A DNA stretch of 64,000 bases. It comes from Epithemia pelagica. Lineage: Eukaryota; Bacillariophyta; Bacillariophyceae; Surirellales; Surirellaceae. Numbering within the stretch: position 1 is the stretch's first letter; each line of letters opens with the position of its first letter. Where the stretch lies: contig OX337242.1 of NCBI GenBank assembly GCA_946965045.2, positions 248,001-312,000 on the forward strand. The letters are read 5' to 3'. Below, piece after piece: positions 29,595-41,176 of the stretch. Under the pieces are notes generated by a model. It made no database searches, was not told the DNA's origin, and saw only the letters and a list, made by a program, of their open reading frames with translations. A program made the translations under genes and the position numbers.

Positions 29595-30036
29595 GGTGCC
29601 ATGGTGTTCAACAAGTGAGGCGTTGATGCAAAAGCAGCACCTCGGAAGTACTGTTCTCTCCTACAGTCCTGTAACATGACTGGATCGGTCACGAGTCACG
29701 TAGCCATAGCGATATTGTGTGTGAAACACAATGGAATGAATATAATTACTAAAATGAGCAGAATTAATTCACATCATTTAATTAAGTAAAGTGAAATAAG
29801 ACATAATTATGGGAAGTAATTAATGAGAGAAATTAATTCCGTTAGATTTTCAGAAATGAATATATAACCGAAATGAAGTTCAATGGTTTTATAGGCAATG
29901 AATATTTGAAAAAATGAAATTCATAAAGGTAGATAGATATGAATTATATCATATTAATTTATCCTACTATTTTTGGTCGCAGGATATATTACACTAATTC
30001 TATTCATATATGTCGTTAAGGTACTTCACAACCCTG
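29595..30036. other. hAT right subterminal region and glycosylase leader
   Basis: This AT-rich stretch has repeated GAATATAT, ATTAATTC and ATTCATAT motifs and ends in the inverted terminus of the element. It would contain the promoter of the glycosylase gene. Confidence 0.55.
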
Positions 30037-30825
30037 CATTGATCAGGTGAAAAATAAAAGGAAGGGTTATACTAACAACCAAGAATGGGTTAGCTAGGAT
30101 TCCGTAGCGAATTAAGCTCAACTACCTTAAATCACATCTTCTATTGCACCATCGTATTGGTGCAGAAAACGCACGATTTACCTGTAGAATGAGCGCGCCC
30201 TACCCAAAAATCGCGTGCCTCTCTCTCCAACAGAGCCCCACTCCCTCCAGCACGGAGCATTGCCATCGTCGTGGAGAGGGTGGGGGGAGAAGCCATGGCA
30301 AAAAATCCTTATCTTTCGCACGAACACTGACGAATTTTCAATCGTCGATATTATGGGAAGGGTAAGTCCGATTTTCACGAACCGCAGTGATTTGGAAAGC
30401 GCCTGACGAGCTCTTTCGAATGAGCTTCTCAAGATTGTTAAATTAGAAATACTTATGATGTTATACATTCAAACATACTTCGGAAGTAATCTATAATTGA
30501 TTCGGAAAATTAACCACCAATCCGTTGGGTGGTACACATTGTGCATATAGAACGCGAGCCTGAAAATTTCATCGGATGGTGCAATAGATGTGATTTTTAC
30601 GGAAAATAATAAAACAATAGCCCAGAAAGTTTCATCCATGGAGACCTCAAGTCCTCATTGTCTTCAGATGAAGGGCAAATCTTTCTTCCGGAACGAGGCC
30701 AGCTGCGAAAGATAGGTCTCCATAAATATAAGGGCGACTGAAAGGACGAATGAGCATTGCGTCAGAACCCAGGAATGGACGGAAAGAAAGTGCAGCAGAG
30801 TTTTGGGATGCATGAGCATCATCAA

Positions 30826-32185
30826 CCCTCGGTATCAGTGTCCACTGCTTAGCTGTTTTTTGTCTGTGCCATCATTTTAGGTTCCCAGGTGGACACAGAC
30901 ATCATTTTTTGCTTTTGAGACAAATAGAAATGATCAAATGGCAAATTGGCACGCATACCCAGCTGGAGTTTTCACAGTTTGAAACAGACGCATGCCCAGC
31001 AAGCGGCCGTGCGTGGATAACTGCTGGTTGCTCCATAATTCATAATGACAAGCACACAATTCTTTTCTCTTGTTGCCGAAGTACATCGTACGAATGGCAT
31101 TCCAGGTGAGTGTGATCCGTTGCCAATTGCCATGACAATTACATAGCTCATGCTCACTGATCACTGACACTTGTCACTTGTGTTTGCTCTGCTCATGGGA
31201 AGAGAGGCGATCATCTGTTGTGTCTCTGGGTAGCTCATTACGTGCCATTCTACATGTCGAAATGACGGATTTTTGATAACACTTTCATTCGATTCATAAA
31301 CAGACTGCAGACATTGTTTTCTTTATATACTAGGAGTAGAAATAGAACTCAAGTGCTATTCATTCGTAGAGTTCAGTGCATTCTGAATTCGTTGCAGATC
31401 TCTTTTCTGTTTTGAGCATGGCAACGACTCTCAGTTTCACCATGAACACAAGCAGCTCTCACACGCTACAGCTACAACTTTTGACTCTATGAACTGATAG
31501 ACATGGAAAGTAGGGTGTGGCAAGAGCAAGAGGGCTTCCCATCTATTTGAAGCAAAAACAACAAAGTGTTCGGTCATTGAGAAATGAGATGATGCTACGA
31601 CCTATGACGATAGTAAATCATCTATCCTACAGAAGACATGAAAGCAACCAACCAACAATCAAACAACAAAACAATTACTCCTACATCAACAAATGAGACG
31701 GGTAAGATACTCCAGTTGACATCAAGCGGCTTGTTCCTAGTCTACTCGTTCAACAAGAGACAAGCCAAAGGATCATGCATGAACAAGAGGAAAGATTGCA
31801 GCAGTGATGAGTGAGAAGAAAGAAAAAGAAACAAGAAGATTAGAAATAAGCCACAGTAGTGAGAAGTGAGAAGCAGTTCAGGTTCAGCCCAGCATGTTGC
31901 ATCCATTGTTCTCACCTCACGTCATGGTCAAGCATTTGGCTCGGTTTTTGGTGTTTTGTGACAGACGAGGACGGGAGGGTTGCCCAAAAAATTTGAATCG
32001 TGATGATCAGAGGACAACCACCAACCGTCAACTGTCACATGCACGCTGGCCTTGCTCCAACCCTGAGGAATTTTATTGGGTAGACAGACAGACGAAAAAC
32101 ATAAAATGCTGGCTGTGTCCACTTGGGAACCTGTGAAGGTGGCACAGACAAAAAACAGCTAAGCAGTGGACACTGATACCGAGGG
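30826..32185. repeat. Long inverted repeat pair, possible non-autonomous DNA element
   Basis: Arms of about 75 bp lie at 30826-30900 and 32112-32185. The outer 46 bases are identical, starting CCCTCGGTATCAGTG, and the inner parts diverge. The interior of about 1.2 kb has no coding region. I found no target duplication next to the outer ends. Confidence 0.7.
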
Positions 32186-32283
32186 AATGCTATAGTGGTC
32201 AGAAAAGATGAGAGAAACTGTCTCAGATCGATTGAAGAAGACAGATGCCATCGACTGCTGCTCTCAGATTCTTTTAAGTAATA

Positions 32284-32768
32284 AGGCCAATCCTTTAGCT
32301 CAACAAAACCAATCCGTGCGGGGCCGGGCCGGATTTGGTTTTGGAAATTGTGCCTAACGCCGTCCTTACGCATTCGCAAAACAAATCCAAAAGACCCGCG
32401 CCTTTTCGAATCCTGTCCCCCATCCTCCCCCACCCTTCACTTAGAAAAATTGAATACTAAAACTTTTGGGTACTAAGGAAGCGCAAGGATACCGTTGAAG
32501 TCGAACGCCCGTCCATCATGTGTCACGCCCGCCCACCATGTCGAACGCCCGCCTGACATATTCGAAACTGTAGGCAGCCTCTACACTAGCACTAGTAAAA
32601 CACTATCCCTAATGAATTTCCTGGATTTGTTCGAACAAATCCAGAGTTCTGGATTGGTTGGAACAAATCCGGAAATGCTCTTTCACCCGGGTATATGACG
32701 TCAACATGACGCAAAATGCTGACGTGCACGAAATTTTGATTTGGTTTTGCGAGCTAAAGGATTGGCCT
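32284..32768. mobile_element. Short MITE with TA target duplication
   Basis: The 485-bp stretch is bounded by inverted ends AGGCCAATCCTTTAGCTC, with similarity extending to about 35 bp. The dinucleotide TA lies outside each end (32282-32283 and 32769-32770), as in Tc1/mariner-type elements. There is no coding capacity. It contains two copies of CGAACGCCCG and the palindrome at 32621-32644. Confidence 0.65.
32621..32644. repeat. 24-bp perfect palindrome
   Basis: CTGGATTTGTTC is followed directly by its reverse complement. A second, imperfect copy follows (GGATTGGTTGGAACAAATCC, 32651-32670). It lies inside the MITE. Confidence 0.85.
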
Positions 32769-33589
32769 TAGTGGTAGATCACAGATCCCTGTAAAATCCC
32801 AACCAATGATGACCAAGTAAACCTCACCCCACAAAAACAAAAGAGCAAACGGACCTTTTTTCGCATCATCTCACAAGCTGGACATGGGAAATGGGAGTTG
32901 GCAAGATTTTTTTACCTCTGCTCTCTGCTTGTCATTGTCAGAACTCAGAACCTACGGGTCTACCAGATGCATGAACGTCACGAAGTTCCAATAATTTCCT
33001 GGATGAACGGCTATGAAGTTTCGAAAACCGAAAACAGCACTTTAGTTTTTCAGTTTTCCGTGAAGCTATTAGACTCGTGCACAAACATCAGGTATATCTT
33101 CTTATCATATTTGCCCTTTCGTCTTGTTTTTTCCGTGGAGCGTAGGCTTCCGCCAACAATGCATGAAAATAGATTATTAACATGTTGCTTCCTGATACAT
33201 CTCGCTGTCAGAACTCGGGTACCTGGAATGAAACAAAAAATCCTACTTGGCCGAAGGACTAGACATTCGTTTGGACCCTAGTCCTTCATTTGTTTCTTGT
33301 GCTTTTGACAATCTATGTGTGCGTGTCCAAGTAGAGATATGCTATAATAAGAAGGGCTACATTATTTTTTTTTTTCTTGTTTCCCATGACTGTCGGTAAA
33401 CACTGTGCACAGTGCAAAGCAATGAAAAAACATGCTCATTCGGACACCACATAGCAATATCGGCCTAGTTTCTATTACCCTTGCACAAAGGTTAATGACG
33501 GCCATGACTGCGACCTCGGCCGAAGCACCTCAAATGAAGATTGCCTGGTTTTGTGTCACGGGAGAGCTCTGGTCAGAGATTTGGTATAC

Positions 33590-36500
33590 TCACTGCCATT
33601 CTGGAGGAACGCTTTTCCACCAGAGGCGAGGCAGCCTTGTGACGTCTCGTGTCGACACTGGTAATTCCGGTCTAAGCACCAACTGATGACTGCCTTTGCG
33701 TTCTTGATTTGCACTATGAACCATGTCCCAAACTCGCGACCAAACCAGACGACTCACTTGTCCACTCTCACAAGCTTGCGCCCACACTTGTTGCAAAAGT
33801 TGTGCGTACTCTATGGAGTGAACATGGCAGTGTGATGTGAGGCAGGCCAGAAAGGCTGCGTAAAAATGATGATCGGGATGGCACTTCTTCCAGCATGTGT
33901 CACGGGGACTATGACTCCTCTGTCCTCCTGTACGTCCGTTTTCTCTGCCATCCGTTACTGTTACGAGATACCAAATATTCAATGCAACTTCAAATGGGTC
34001 GCCAGTAGAGGATAGGAACGGTCTGGTATCTCCATTGGTCTCCGGTCCATCTATTGTGCGGCCAGGTTGGTCTCCAAACAGCAAATCGGTCTTCGTCGAG
34101 GACGAAATGCGATCATGACCATGACCATACTGGTTCATGTGGGTTGCCTCGGGAGTCTCTGTTGGATTGGAATACGACGAAGGTATTCGGCTTACAACTT
34201 TGAGAACCGCTGACAGTATCCCCGGTGAGATTCCATGCAGCTTGCCCTTGGAGTCAAGCTTTTCTTGAGCTGTCATCCACTCTCGTACCAAGTACAATGC
34301 CGTTTCGAGTCGGTCGGGAGCTTCACTTTCTGCAAGGGCCAAGATGGCATGCGTATACGTCTTGTCCATGGCCATGTCTTTTTCCAGTAATACTGCGCCG
34401 TCGCCGTCAACAGACGATTGTTGCTGGAGCGTTGCCATGGTCTGTTGTTGAGTGTCGGTGGCATTAGAGTCACGGATACTGTTGTGATCATGACGACGAT
34501 GACGAGAAGTTGGTACCCTGTCATGTCGGAGCCAGCTCCGTGCAACCGTTTGAAAAGAAGTTGGATTGGCCAATCCTTGTGTAATCATCCAATTTAACAA
34601 GTCTTGGCATTGTGTGGCAGCCTCTCGATAATGGGAAATAGCCCATACATTCAACAAGGCATTGTAAACCTTTGTCACATCCGTCTTCGGGAAACCACTA
34701 CCCAGTCTGCGCGATCCAAGTGCATCTTGGTTTCCGATTCCTCCATCCTGGTCGTCGTTCCGAACCAATGGATCGCGCCCAACGATCTGGAACACAATCG
34801 ACTGCGCCAAGCTGGCCCATTGTCGTCGAACTTTGTGATTGGGTTCTTGATCAATAAATTCTCGAATGATTTGCAAGAGAGCAACCACCATGGGTCCATC
34901 GACCCTACCATCTCGCATGGCTTGATCAAAATGTCGCAATATCACATCCAACGACACGGTGCTACGAAGATTGTTGCTCATGTCGGTTGCGTCCGTCGTC
35001 GACGACGGGGTCTCGGAGGATGGTCCCGTGACGTCTATGGCGGTTGCTTTTCGAATTCTTTGTTGGGCAGCCATTTCCTGGGCCAGAATTTGAAAACACG
35101 TGGTATAAAAGTAAGAATCTGGTTCCACCAACCGATGTTTGTTCGTGTGGTGTTGCTGGTTGTTCTTGGAATCATGGTGCCGACGGGTTATCGTACAATA
35201 GTAGGGTTGCTGAAACTTTTGTTCGTAAACCAGACGTTCTTGCACAAACGTGGTTTGAATCTTGTGCAGCAACTCCAAGGCTTGTGTGCCAAGCGTAGTG
35301 CCTGTTCCATCAGTGCCTGTCGTAGTAGCAGTAGTATTCTGGGTGACTTGTCGTCGTGGACTGCTACCACTATGACTGGCATGCGCCATGGTTTGCATCA
35401 CCAACATGTATGATTTCGTAGTTGGTTTCGTGGACCATCCATAGGATCCAGTTGTCGTTGTCTTGTTGTTGTGGCTTGTCGTTTCTGAAGCTGTTTTTCG
35501 ACGCTTTTGTCGTCCTTGTCGTCGTCGTTTGGATTGCGGGACGGAATGTGGAGGAGGTTGATTCCATTGAGTCATGAGGTTCAAGGTCGTTTGTGCGACT
35601 TGGACGGGATTGAGGGACGACACGGGCCAGCGGGGTGTCGAACTAGTACGACGGTCCAACCAAGAACTGCCAAACGAGGAAGAATCCGAAGAAACCCCGG
35701 CTGTTGCTGCGGCCACTTGTCGTTGCGCATACAAGTAGGTATTGCAAAAGTCGACCGTCGGTCGACTGCTGACACGAGGGGACGTATAGGGAAAGACGGT
35801 GGATGGTGCGGAAGTTTGGTGCTTGTGCTTGTCGTCGTTGGAGGATGGAGCAACAACAGCACCTTCCATTTGTTGGGCATGTTGCAGGTCCCATTCGGCT
35901 TCGGCCACGGCTCGTTGAAAGGTGGACTGAATTTGAGCATGAATCATCCATAGCGGAGGAGCAGGAGGAGTATGGAGTTCTGGTCGGCCCGTTCCAGTCG
36001 TTTCCTCGTTCGGAGGATGCTGCATGAATTGGATCCATCCTTGCAAGACGGTATGCCACAAAACGAGTGGAATGACAAATCGCGTGTCTTTTGAAACACC
36101 GAGTGGAGTACTAGTAGTAATAGAACTGGGGGTTGTTGTTTCTCCCAATACCACGGCTCGTTTTTCGAGACACAATCGATCGAGAATGTCGTGTGTCCAG
36201 TGCATGCCTTGGATCGTGTGCAGATTGCAACAGTCTTGAATCAAGGCATGGAGACTCGATCGTATGGGTGTTTTGGCAGTGTGGCTGTCGTCTGGGGCAT
36301 ACAAATCGGCCGGATGGATCCAGGAATCGTATTCGACCAAGGCTTGGACACGATGTTCCAACCAGGGGAGAGTTGCGACATTGTTCCAAGGTCGCAGTCG
36401 TCGTCCATGTCGTCGTTGTCGTCGGTGGTGTGGTGATGGCGGTGGTGGTTCGTCCTTGTCGTGGAACAACGAACCGGCACTCTCTCCAACCCAGGAACGA

Positions 36501-37579
36501 CCCCCACGACTTGAATGGTGACGACGATGACGACCACCACGTGAAGTGGGAGCCTGATGACGGCGCGTGTGGGTGTGGGGGAGTAACGGCCAGTCATTCT
36601 CGTCGTCGTCGTCATGGTCCAGCTCATCGTTATAGTCATAGTCATCCTCATCTGCATCCCACGAACGATACGGGAACTCATCACTATGGTCACGGTGCCG
36701 ACGACGACGATGGTGATGAGTGTGCGATTCCCACGATACGTCATTGTCTTTGTCTGGATGGTCCAGCAGCTCGTCGTGGTTCTTAGAGTGGTCGCTGTCC
36801 CTGTCGTCGGAATCCGCGTCCACAGTTTGCTGCCAAGGCGAAACGCGTGGCCCATTCGGACGACCATGATGCATGGGTCCCTCATTATCATCCTTGTCGT
36901 CCTCCCCTTCAGTCGTCTGGTCCAGCAGTTTGTGGTCGTTGTCGTTCTTCTTGTTTGTATGGTCACTCTTGCAATCATCATCGGGTTCCTCCCTATCCTG
37001 CGGCCAGGAGGATGAAACGCGTGGCACATTCAAATGACGACTCACGGGTCCCTCCTCCCATGGTGTCTTGAAATGCTTGTTGCTTCCTGCTGCTGGTTGT
37101 GTGGTGCTCGCACTTGTCGTCGTCGTCCTCCTCCTCCTCCAAGAACCAAAGATGAGGCTGCAGCGACTGGAGGAACAAGAACACAATGGTACGTTTCCGG
37201 CTGGTCCCTGCTGCTTCCAACCCCTACTACTCGACGTATGGATCCTATGGCTTGTTGTGGACAGAGTCGTTGTCGTCGCCGACGCAGCCACTGCCGTCCC
37301 CGAACGACACGACCACACACGAGCTGTCGTGGTCCACCATGGTTGGCAGGTCCTTCTTGTTTGTTTCCCACAAACAAAGAAGAATAAGGATGATACACCA
37401 CCACCATCACCACCAAAGGCCATTCTGGTCATTCTTGTTCTTGTTGTTGTGGTGGTCCTCGTGGAGAAGTTCCACATGCCTTGCATTCTAGTAGGATTTG
37501 TAAACACCCGAATCTTGTTCCTTGTCCCAGAAGCAGGAATAGGTCCACACCACCAATGGTTCAGTATAGAAGTGGTCAT
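33590..37579 (-). CDS. PPR-like organellar RNA-binding protein
   Basis: The 1329-residue frame starts at the ATG at 37579 with an N-terminus rich in Arg/Thr/Ser that could be a mitochondrial targeting peptide. The first third is low-complexity and highly charged (Asp/His/Arg). The C-terminal half has helical pairs of pentatricopeptide type, for example VTKVYNALLNVWAISHYREA with QDLLNWMITQGLANPTSFQT, and DKTYTHAILALAESEAPDRL with ETALYLVREWM. PPR proteins bind organellar RNAs for processing or stability; the target cannot be told. Low complexity accounts for many shadow frames on both strands. It is divergent from the RNase P subunit gene at 38207 across a promoter with a long CT tract. Confidence 0.7.
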   Translation of the reverse strand: MTTSILNHWWCGPIPASGTRNKIRVFTNPTRMQGMWNFSTRTTTTTRTRMTRMAFGGDGGGVSSLFFFVCGKQTRRTCQPWWTTTARVWSCRSGTAVAASATTTTLSTTSHRIHTSSSRGWKQQGPAGNVPLCSCSSSRCSLIFGSWRRRRTTTTSASTTQPAAGSNKHFKTPWEEGPVSRHLNVPRVSSSWPQDREEPDDDCKSDHTNKKNDNDHKLLDQTTEGEDDKDDNEGPMHHGRPNGPRVSPWQQTVDADSDDRDSDHSKNHDELLDHPDKDNDVSWESHTHHHRRRRHRDHSDEFPYRSWDADEDDYDYNDELDHDDDDENDWPLLPHTHTRRHQAPTSRGGRHRRHHSSRGGRSWVGESAGSLFHDKDEPPPPSPHHRRQRRHGRRLRPWNNVATLPWLEHRVQALVEYDSWIHPADLYAPDDSHTAKTPIRSSLHALIQDCCNLHTIQGMHWTHDILDRLCLEKRAVVLGETTTPSSITTSTPLGVSKDTRFVIPLVLWHTVLQGWIQFMQHPPNEETTGTGRPELHTPPAPPLWMIHAQIQSTFQRAVAEAEWDLQHAQQMEGAVVAPSSNDDKHKHQTSAPSTVFPYTSPRVSSRPTVDFCNTYLYAQRQVAAATAGVSSDSSSFGSSWLDRRTSSTPRWPVSSLNPVQVAQTTLNLMTQWNQPPPHSVPQSKRRRQGRQKRRKTASETTSHNNKTTTTGSYGWSTKPTTKSYMLVMQTMAHASHSGSSPRRQVTQNTTATTTGTDGTGTTLGTQALELLHKIQTTFVQERLVYEQKFQQPYYCTITRRHHDSKNNQQHHTNKHRLVEPDSYFYTTCFQILAQEMAAQQRIRKATAIDVTGPSSETPSSTTDATDMSNNLRSTVSLDVILRHFDQAMRDGRVDGPMVVALLQIIREFIDQEPNHKVRRQWASLAQSIVFQIVGRDPLVRNDDQDGGIGNQDALGSRRLGSGFPKTDVTKVYNALLNVWAISHYREAATQCQDLLNWMITQGLANPTSFQTVARSWLRHDRVPTSRHRRHDHNSIRDSNATDTQQQTMATLQQQSSVDGDGAVLLEKDMAMDKTYTHAILALAESEAPDRLETALYLVREWMTAQEKLDSKGKLHGISPGILSAVLKVVSRIPSSYSNPTETPEATHMNQYGHGHDRISSSTKTDLLFGDQPGRTIDGPETNGDTRPFLSSTGDPFEVALNIWYLVTVTDGRENGRTGGQRSHSPRDTCWKKCHPDHHFYAAFLACLTSHCHVHSIEYAQLLQQVWAQACESGQVSRLVWSRVWDMVHSANQERKGSHQLVLRPELPVSTRDVTRLPRLWWKSVPPEWQ

Positions 37580-38206
<627 letters not shown>

Positions 38207-39349
38207 ATGGTGCCGCCACCATCGAATACTAAGGATAAGGTTGTATTGTCATCCTCCTTGTTCCAATCGGACTTGTATGCCACGTTGGATTCATCGTCGC
38301 CTTTGACGGCCAATTCCAATTCTTCGGCTCAGGTCGTGACATCTTTTTTGCATCGACTCAGTCAACGTCACCATCATCCAACGACCACAGTAAGAACCAC
38401 AAGAACAAGAACCACTCATGACCATTCCCAAACAAAGAACACAAAGAAACGACGACGCCACCCAGCTCCGGTTGCCCCCACGGGAGGACGACGACCCGTC
38501 TCGCAAACGGAATTTGGACAAGCCTTGCAAGGACGGGCCTTGACCTTGTTTCCCAATTTTCAGCAGACATCATCATCCTGGAAGAATGGTGTGGATGGAT
38601 CTTCCCAGAGTCGAGGATGGACTCGAAAGCGACGACGAATCCGGGTTCTTGCGGGCAGCACAGGTGCCGCCAACGACGACGAACCAAAGAAGGAATCGGC
38701 AGCACCATCAGTGCCTGCCTCCATGTCACGAGACTTTTTGTCACGCTTGTCTCGGTTGTGGAAGGACTATGCCTGTCATGTCTTGTTGCCTCCATTGGAC
38801 CACACAAGCCCTAGTGCACCGCCCCAGTTTGGAGGAATCGACGTTTCGCAGATTCCCATGATGGAATGGGTCGGTGCCACGGTTCTCGTTCAAGCCTGTC
38901 CCTCTCAGGCCACGTACGTTGGCCATTGTGGCATGGTCGTGGCCACCACGCCCCGCGTGTGGTGGTGTTGGAAACAGCAGGAACAGGACCGAGACCAGTA
39001 CGACACGACAAACAAGGACGACGACAAGAAGGACAAGGACGACAAGGACAAGGACAACAACTACGACAAGGACGACGACAAGGACAAAACCAACACCAAT
39101 GATGACACTAACGAGACCAGTCAACCATTGGAACAGGAGTCGAGGAACCGCCAGCGGCGTGTCCCGCCATGCCATGATTGGTTTGCCCTGCCCGTCCAAG
39201 ATACCATTGTCCAGGTACAATTGACAGTTCCAAACAACCATCACCACGACGACAATGAGCATTTGGAAACTCCATCCGTCCCATCTCGTACCACCACCAA
39301 AACGCTCTTGTTGCAACTCCACTTGTCCGCTTGGACCGGCCCTCGGTAA
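38207..39349 (+). CDS. POP4: RNase P/MRP subunit Rpp29 (POP4) homologue
   Basis: The 380-residue protein starts at the ATG at 38207 (context CCACCATGG); the frame is open further upstream without an ATG. The conserved part begins with SRDFLSRLSRLWKDYACHVL and continues with MEWVGATVLVQACPSQATYV, GHCGMVVATTPRVWWCW, VPPCHDWFALPVQ and a final VQVQLTV. This fits the Rpp29/POP4 Sm-like barrel, which binds the RNA of RNase P and RNase MRP in tRNA and rRNA processing in the nucleus. An Asp/Lys-rich insertion of about 60 residues (at about 39000-39120) splits the barrel between two strands and is absent from textbook members. The first 150 residues are basic and low-complexity. Identification rests on this short conserved pattern. 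Confidence 0.7.
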   Translation: MVPPPSNTKDKVVLSSSLFQSDLYATLDSSSPLTANSNSSAQVVTSFLHRLSQRHHHPTTTVRTTRTRTTHDHSQTKNTKKRRRHPAPVAPTGGRRPVSQTEFGQALQGRALTLFPNFQQTSSSWKNGVDGSSQSRGWTRKRRRIRVLAGSTGAANDDEPKKESAAPSVPASMSRDFLSRLSRLWKDYACHVLLPPLDHTSPSAPPQFGGIDVSQIPMMEWVGATVLVQACPSQATYVGHCGMVVATTPRVWWCWKQQEQDRDQYDTTNKDDDKKDKDDKDKDNNYDKDDDKDKTNTNDDTNETSQPLEQESRNRQRRVPPCHDWFALPVQDTIVQVQLTVPNNHHHDDNEHLETPSVPSRTTTKTLLLQLHLSAWTGPR

Positions 39350-40069
39350 CAACAAACAACAACAAGAGCACACAATGGGTTGCCTGTATCGTGCACATTT
39401 GGAAGAGAGCAGGATCCTTTTTTTTCTTCTGGTAAGTGGTGTTGGTGTCGGTTCCCCCACACCATTGGGTTCCAAGGCATCCTTGCTGAATCAACGGCAC
39501 CACTACTACTACTACTATACTCTAGAATGACAGCCGAACGCTTGCCAACTCCATTCCAATGATGGAACCATTCCTCCAACACGCAAGACGAGAATGGGGC
39601 TTGTTTATATCACCAGCACACTTACACTAGCTCGGAGGCATGCTTTGGAATATATAAATGGCTTGTGTGTGTGTACGCGACACTTTGCACAACCGAAAAA
39701 ACAGTGCATGGAAAAGGCACACTGACCGTGCAAAAGCAAAAAAAAAGCAAGTCACACTCCAAAGCCACGAGTTGGAAGGATCTTGTTGTTGTCGAATGGT
39801 CGACTGTGCTATCGTGGAGTGTCCAATGTAGAGCGCCAGACGTGAGGATCCACGCAAGCAGAACCGCATGCTCCTCCTTTGCATAACAATCCACATAGTC
39901 AAAAAAGTTTTGTCTATAGCCTTAATTGTTTAATTGTTTAATTTTTTATCGTTCGACGGTCCGAACGAAGTGAGGACCGATCGTTCGAGAGAGAGAGCAC
40001 AACCAGAGACATGTGTACACCATTGTTACCATAGTCTTATTATTATGCGTATAGATACGTTGTACCTTA
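39350..40069. other. Convergent intergenic region, no gene seen
   Basis: This stretch lies between the 3' ends of the POP4-like gene and the amino-acid transporter gene. Open frames of 60-130 codons here are shadows or unconvincing. AATATATAAATGG at about 39650 is AT-rich but has no gene to drive. Confidence 0.4.
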
Positions 40070-41135
40070 TTAGGTCATGCTACATTCAAAAGGCTTGGTC
40101 CCACGACTGGACCAATCTTGTGAAATGGAATCGACTACACCGGCCGTGGCGGTGACCATAAAGACAATGGAATACATCACCAGAGCATAGGACAGCCCAT
40201 CTCGTTTGGACGACGACGACGACGACGACTGCACGGAATCTCGCTTCGACCAAGGCCACGACCACCCTGTACTCCAAGAATGCCACCACAGGGGGACTTG
40301 CAATTCCTTGCGCCAATACAAGGCGGGCAATAAGAGTGTCAAGGGGACGACCGTCACGGCCCCAATCAAGGCGACCAAATCTTGAAAAAAGGGAATGGCA
40401 TTGGCCACTGTATAGGCCGTTATTGCCATGAGGGCCGTCAAGGTCATCCACCGCCACGTGGCTTGTCGTTCCGGTGTCATTCCCGCGGTACACGATCCAC
40501 TCCGCCACAAATCGTGCCAAAACAAGCGATCCATGGAGGAACAAATGGCTTGCGAATTAATGGCATAGGAGACCACCACGTGTCCCCACAATAACAATCC
40601 GGCAATGCGACGATTCCAATAACCTTGAATGGCATCAAACAAAAAGGCGGGAGGATTGGGACCGGCCAACAGAATAATGGTCACGTACACGGCCGTAAAG
40701 ATGCACAAACTAATGCCCAAGACCGTCGGGGCCGTCGAACGATCCGCCAATTCGTGGCCTGTTCATATCGAATGCCCGCATGTGACGTACACCCATACAA
40801 GAGAACAAGGAAGAACATGGCAGTGTGAGAAGAGACATACACAAAAGTGTCCATGATTCACGTGGCCTTGTGTGGTGTATTCCATGTTGTTGTTGTTGGT
40901 GGTGGTTGTCAAAGAAGAACACTTACGAATATTGAGAAAGAGTTTTTGACTGCCCATGGCAAAGCCAATACTCCCCAAGGCAGCCAATTGACGAAAGACA
41001 TCGTGAATGGTGGGACCTGCGGGCGGTTCTGTGGTGGTGGTGGAGGTCATGCGGCGAAATGGTGGTATCATTGTCGTTGTGGTCGTGTCTGGGGTCGCAT
41101 CGTTCATATTCCACCACGCAGTGGGTGTTTGGGGT

Positions 41136-41176
<41 letters not shown>

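Larger units (their letters stand above)
17184..30036. mobile_element. hAT DNA transposon carrying a DNA glycosylase gene
   Basis: Both ends begin CAGGGTTGTGAAGT (17184 reading right; 30036 reading left) and are flanked by the identical 8-bp target duplication CATTGATC (17176-17183 and 30037-30044), the hallmark of hAT elements. Without the nested copia element the hAT is about 6.8 kb. It contains two long intact convergent genes: an hAT transposase (23786-27568) and an HhH-GPD protein (27684-29594). The flanks inside both ends are strongly AT-rich and repeat ATATATTC/GAATATAT and ATTAATTC motifs, which may be subterminal transposase sites. The copia insertion 17 bp from the left end has separated the terminus from its subterminal region, so this copy is probably immobile. 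Confidence 0.93.
30045..33589. other. Gene-poor stretch with inverted repeats
   Basis: I see no protein-coding gene in this 3.5-kb stretch. It contains the long inverted pair at 30826-32185, the short MITE at 32284-32768 and a weak inverted pair (about 30130 and about 30590, sharing AAATCACATCT and ATTGCACCATC). It is likely a graveyard of small non-autonomous elements. Confidence 0.5.

Noticed and set aside
30045-30115. Weak similarity to the copia LTR (GTGAAAAA, GGGTTAGCTA in similar order) just outside the right hAT end
   Set aside because: Matches are short and gapped; not enough to call a solo LTR.
30128-30598. Inverted pair AAATCACATCT/ATTGCACCATC
   Set aside because: Only about 22 matching bases with a gap and no target duplication; may be chance or an old MITE, so it is noted but not called.
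33590-37579. Several long overlapping frames on the plus strand opposite the PPR-like gene
   Set aside because: They are shadows created by the biased composition of the real gene.
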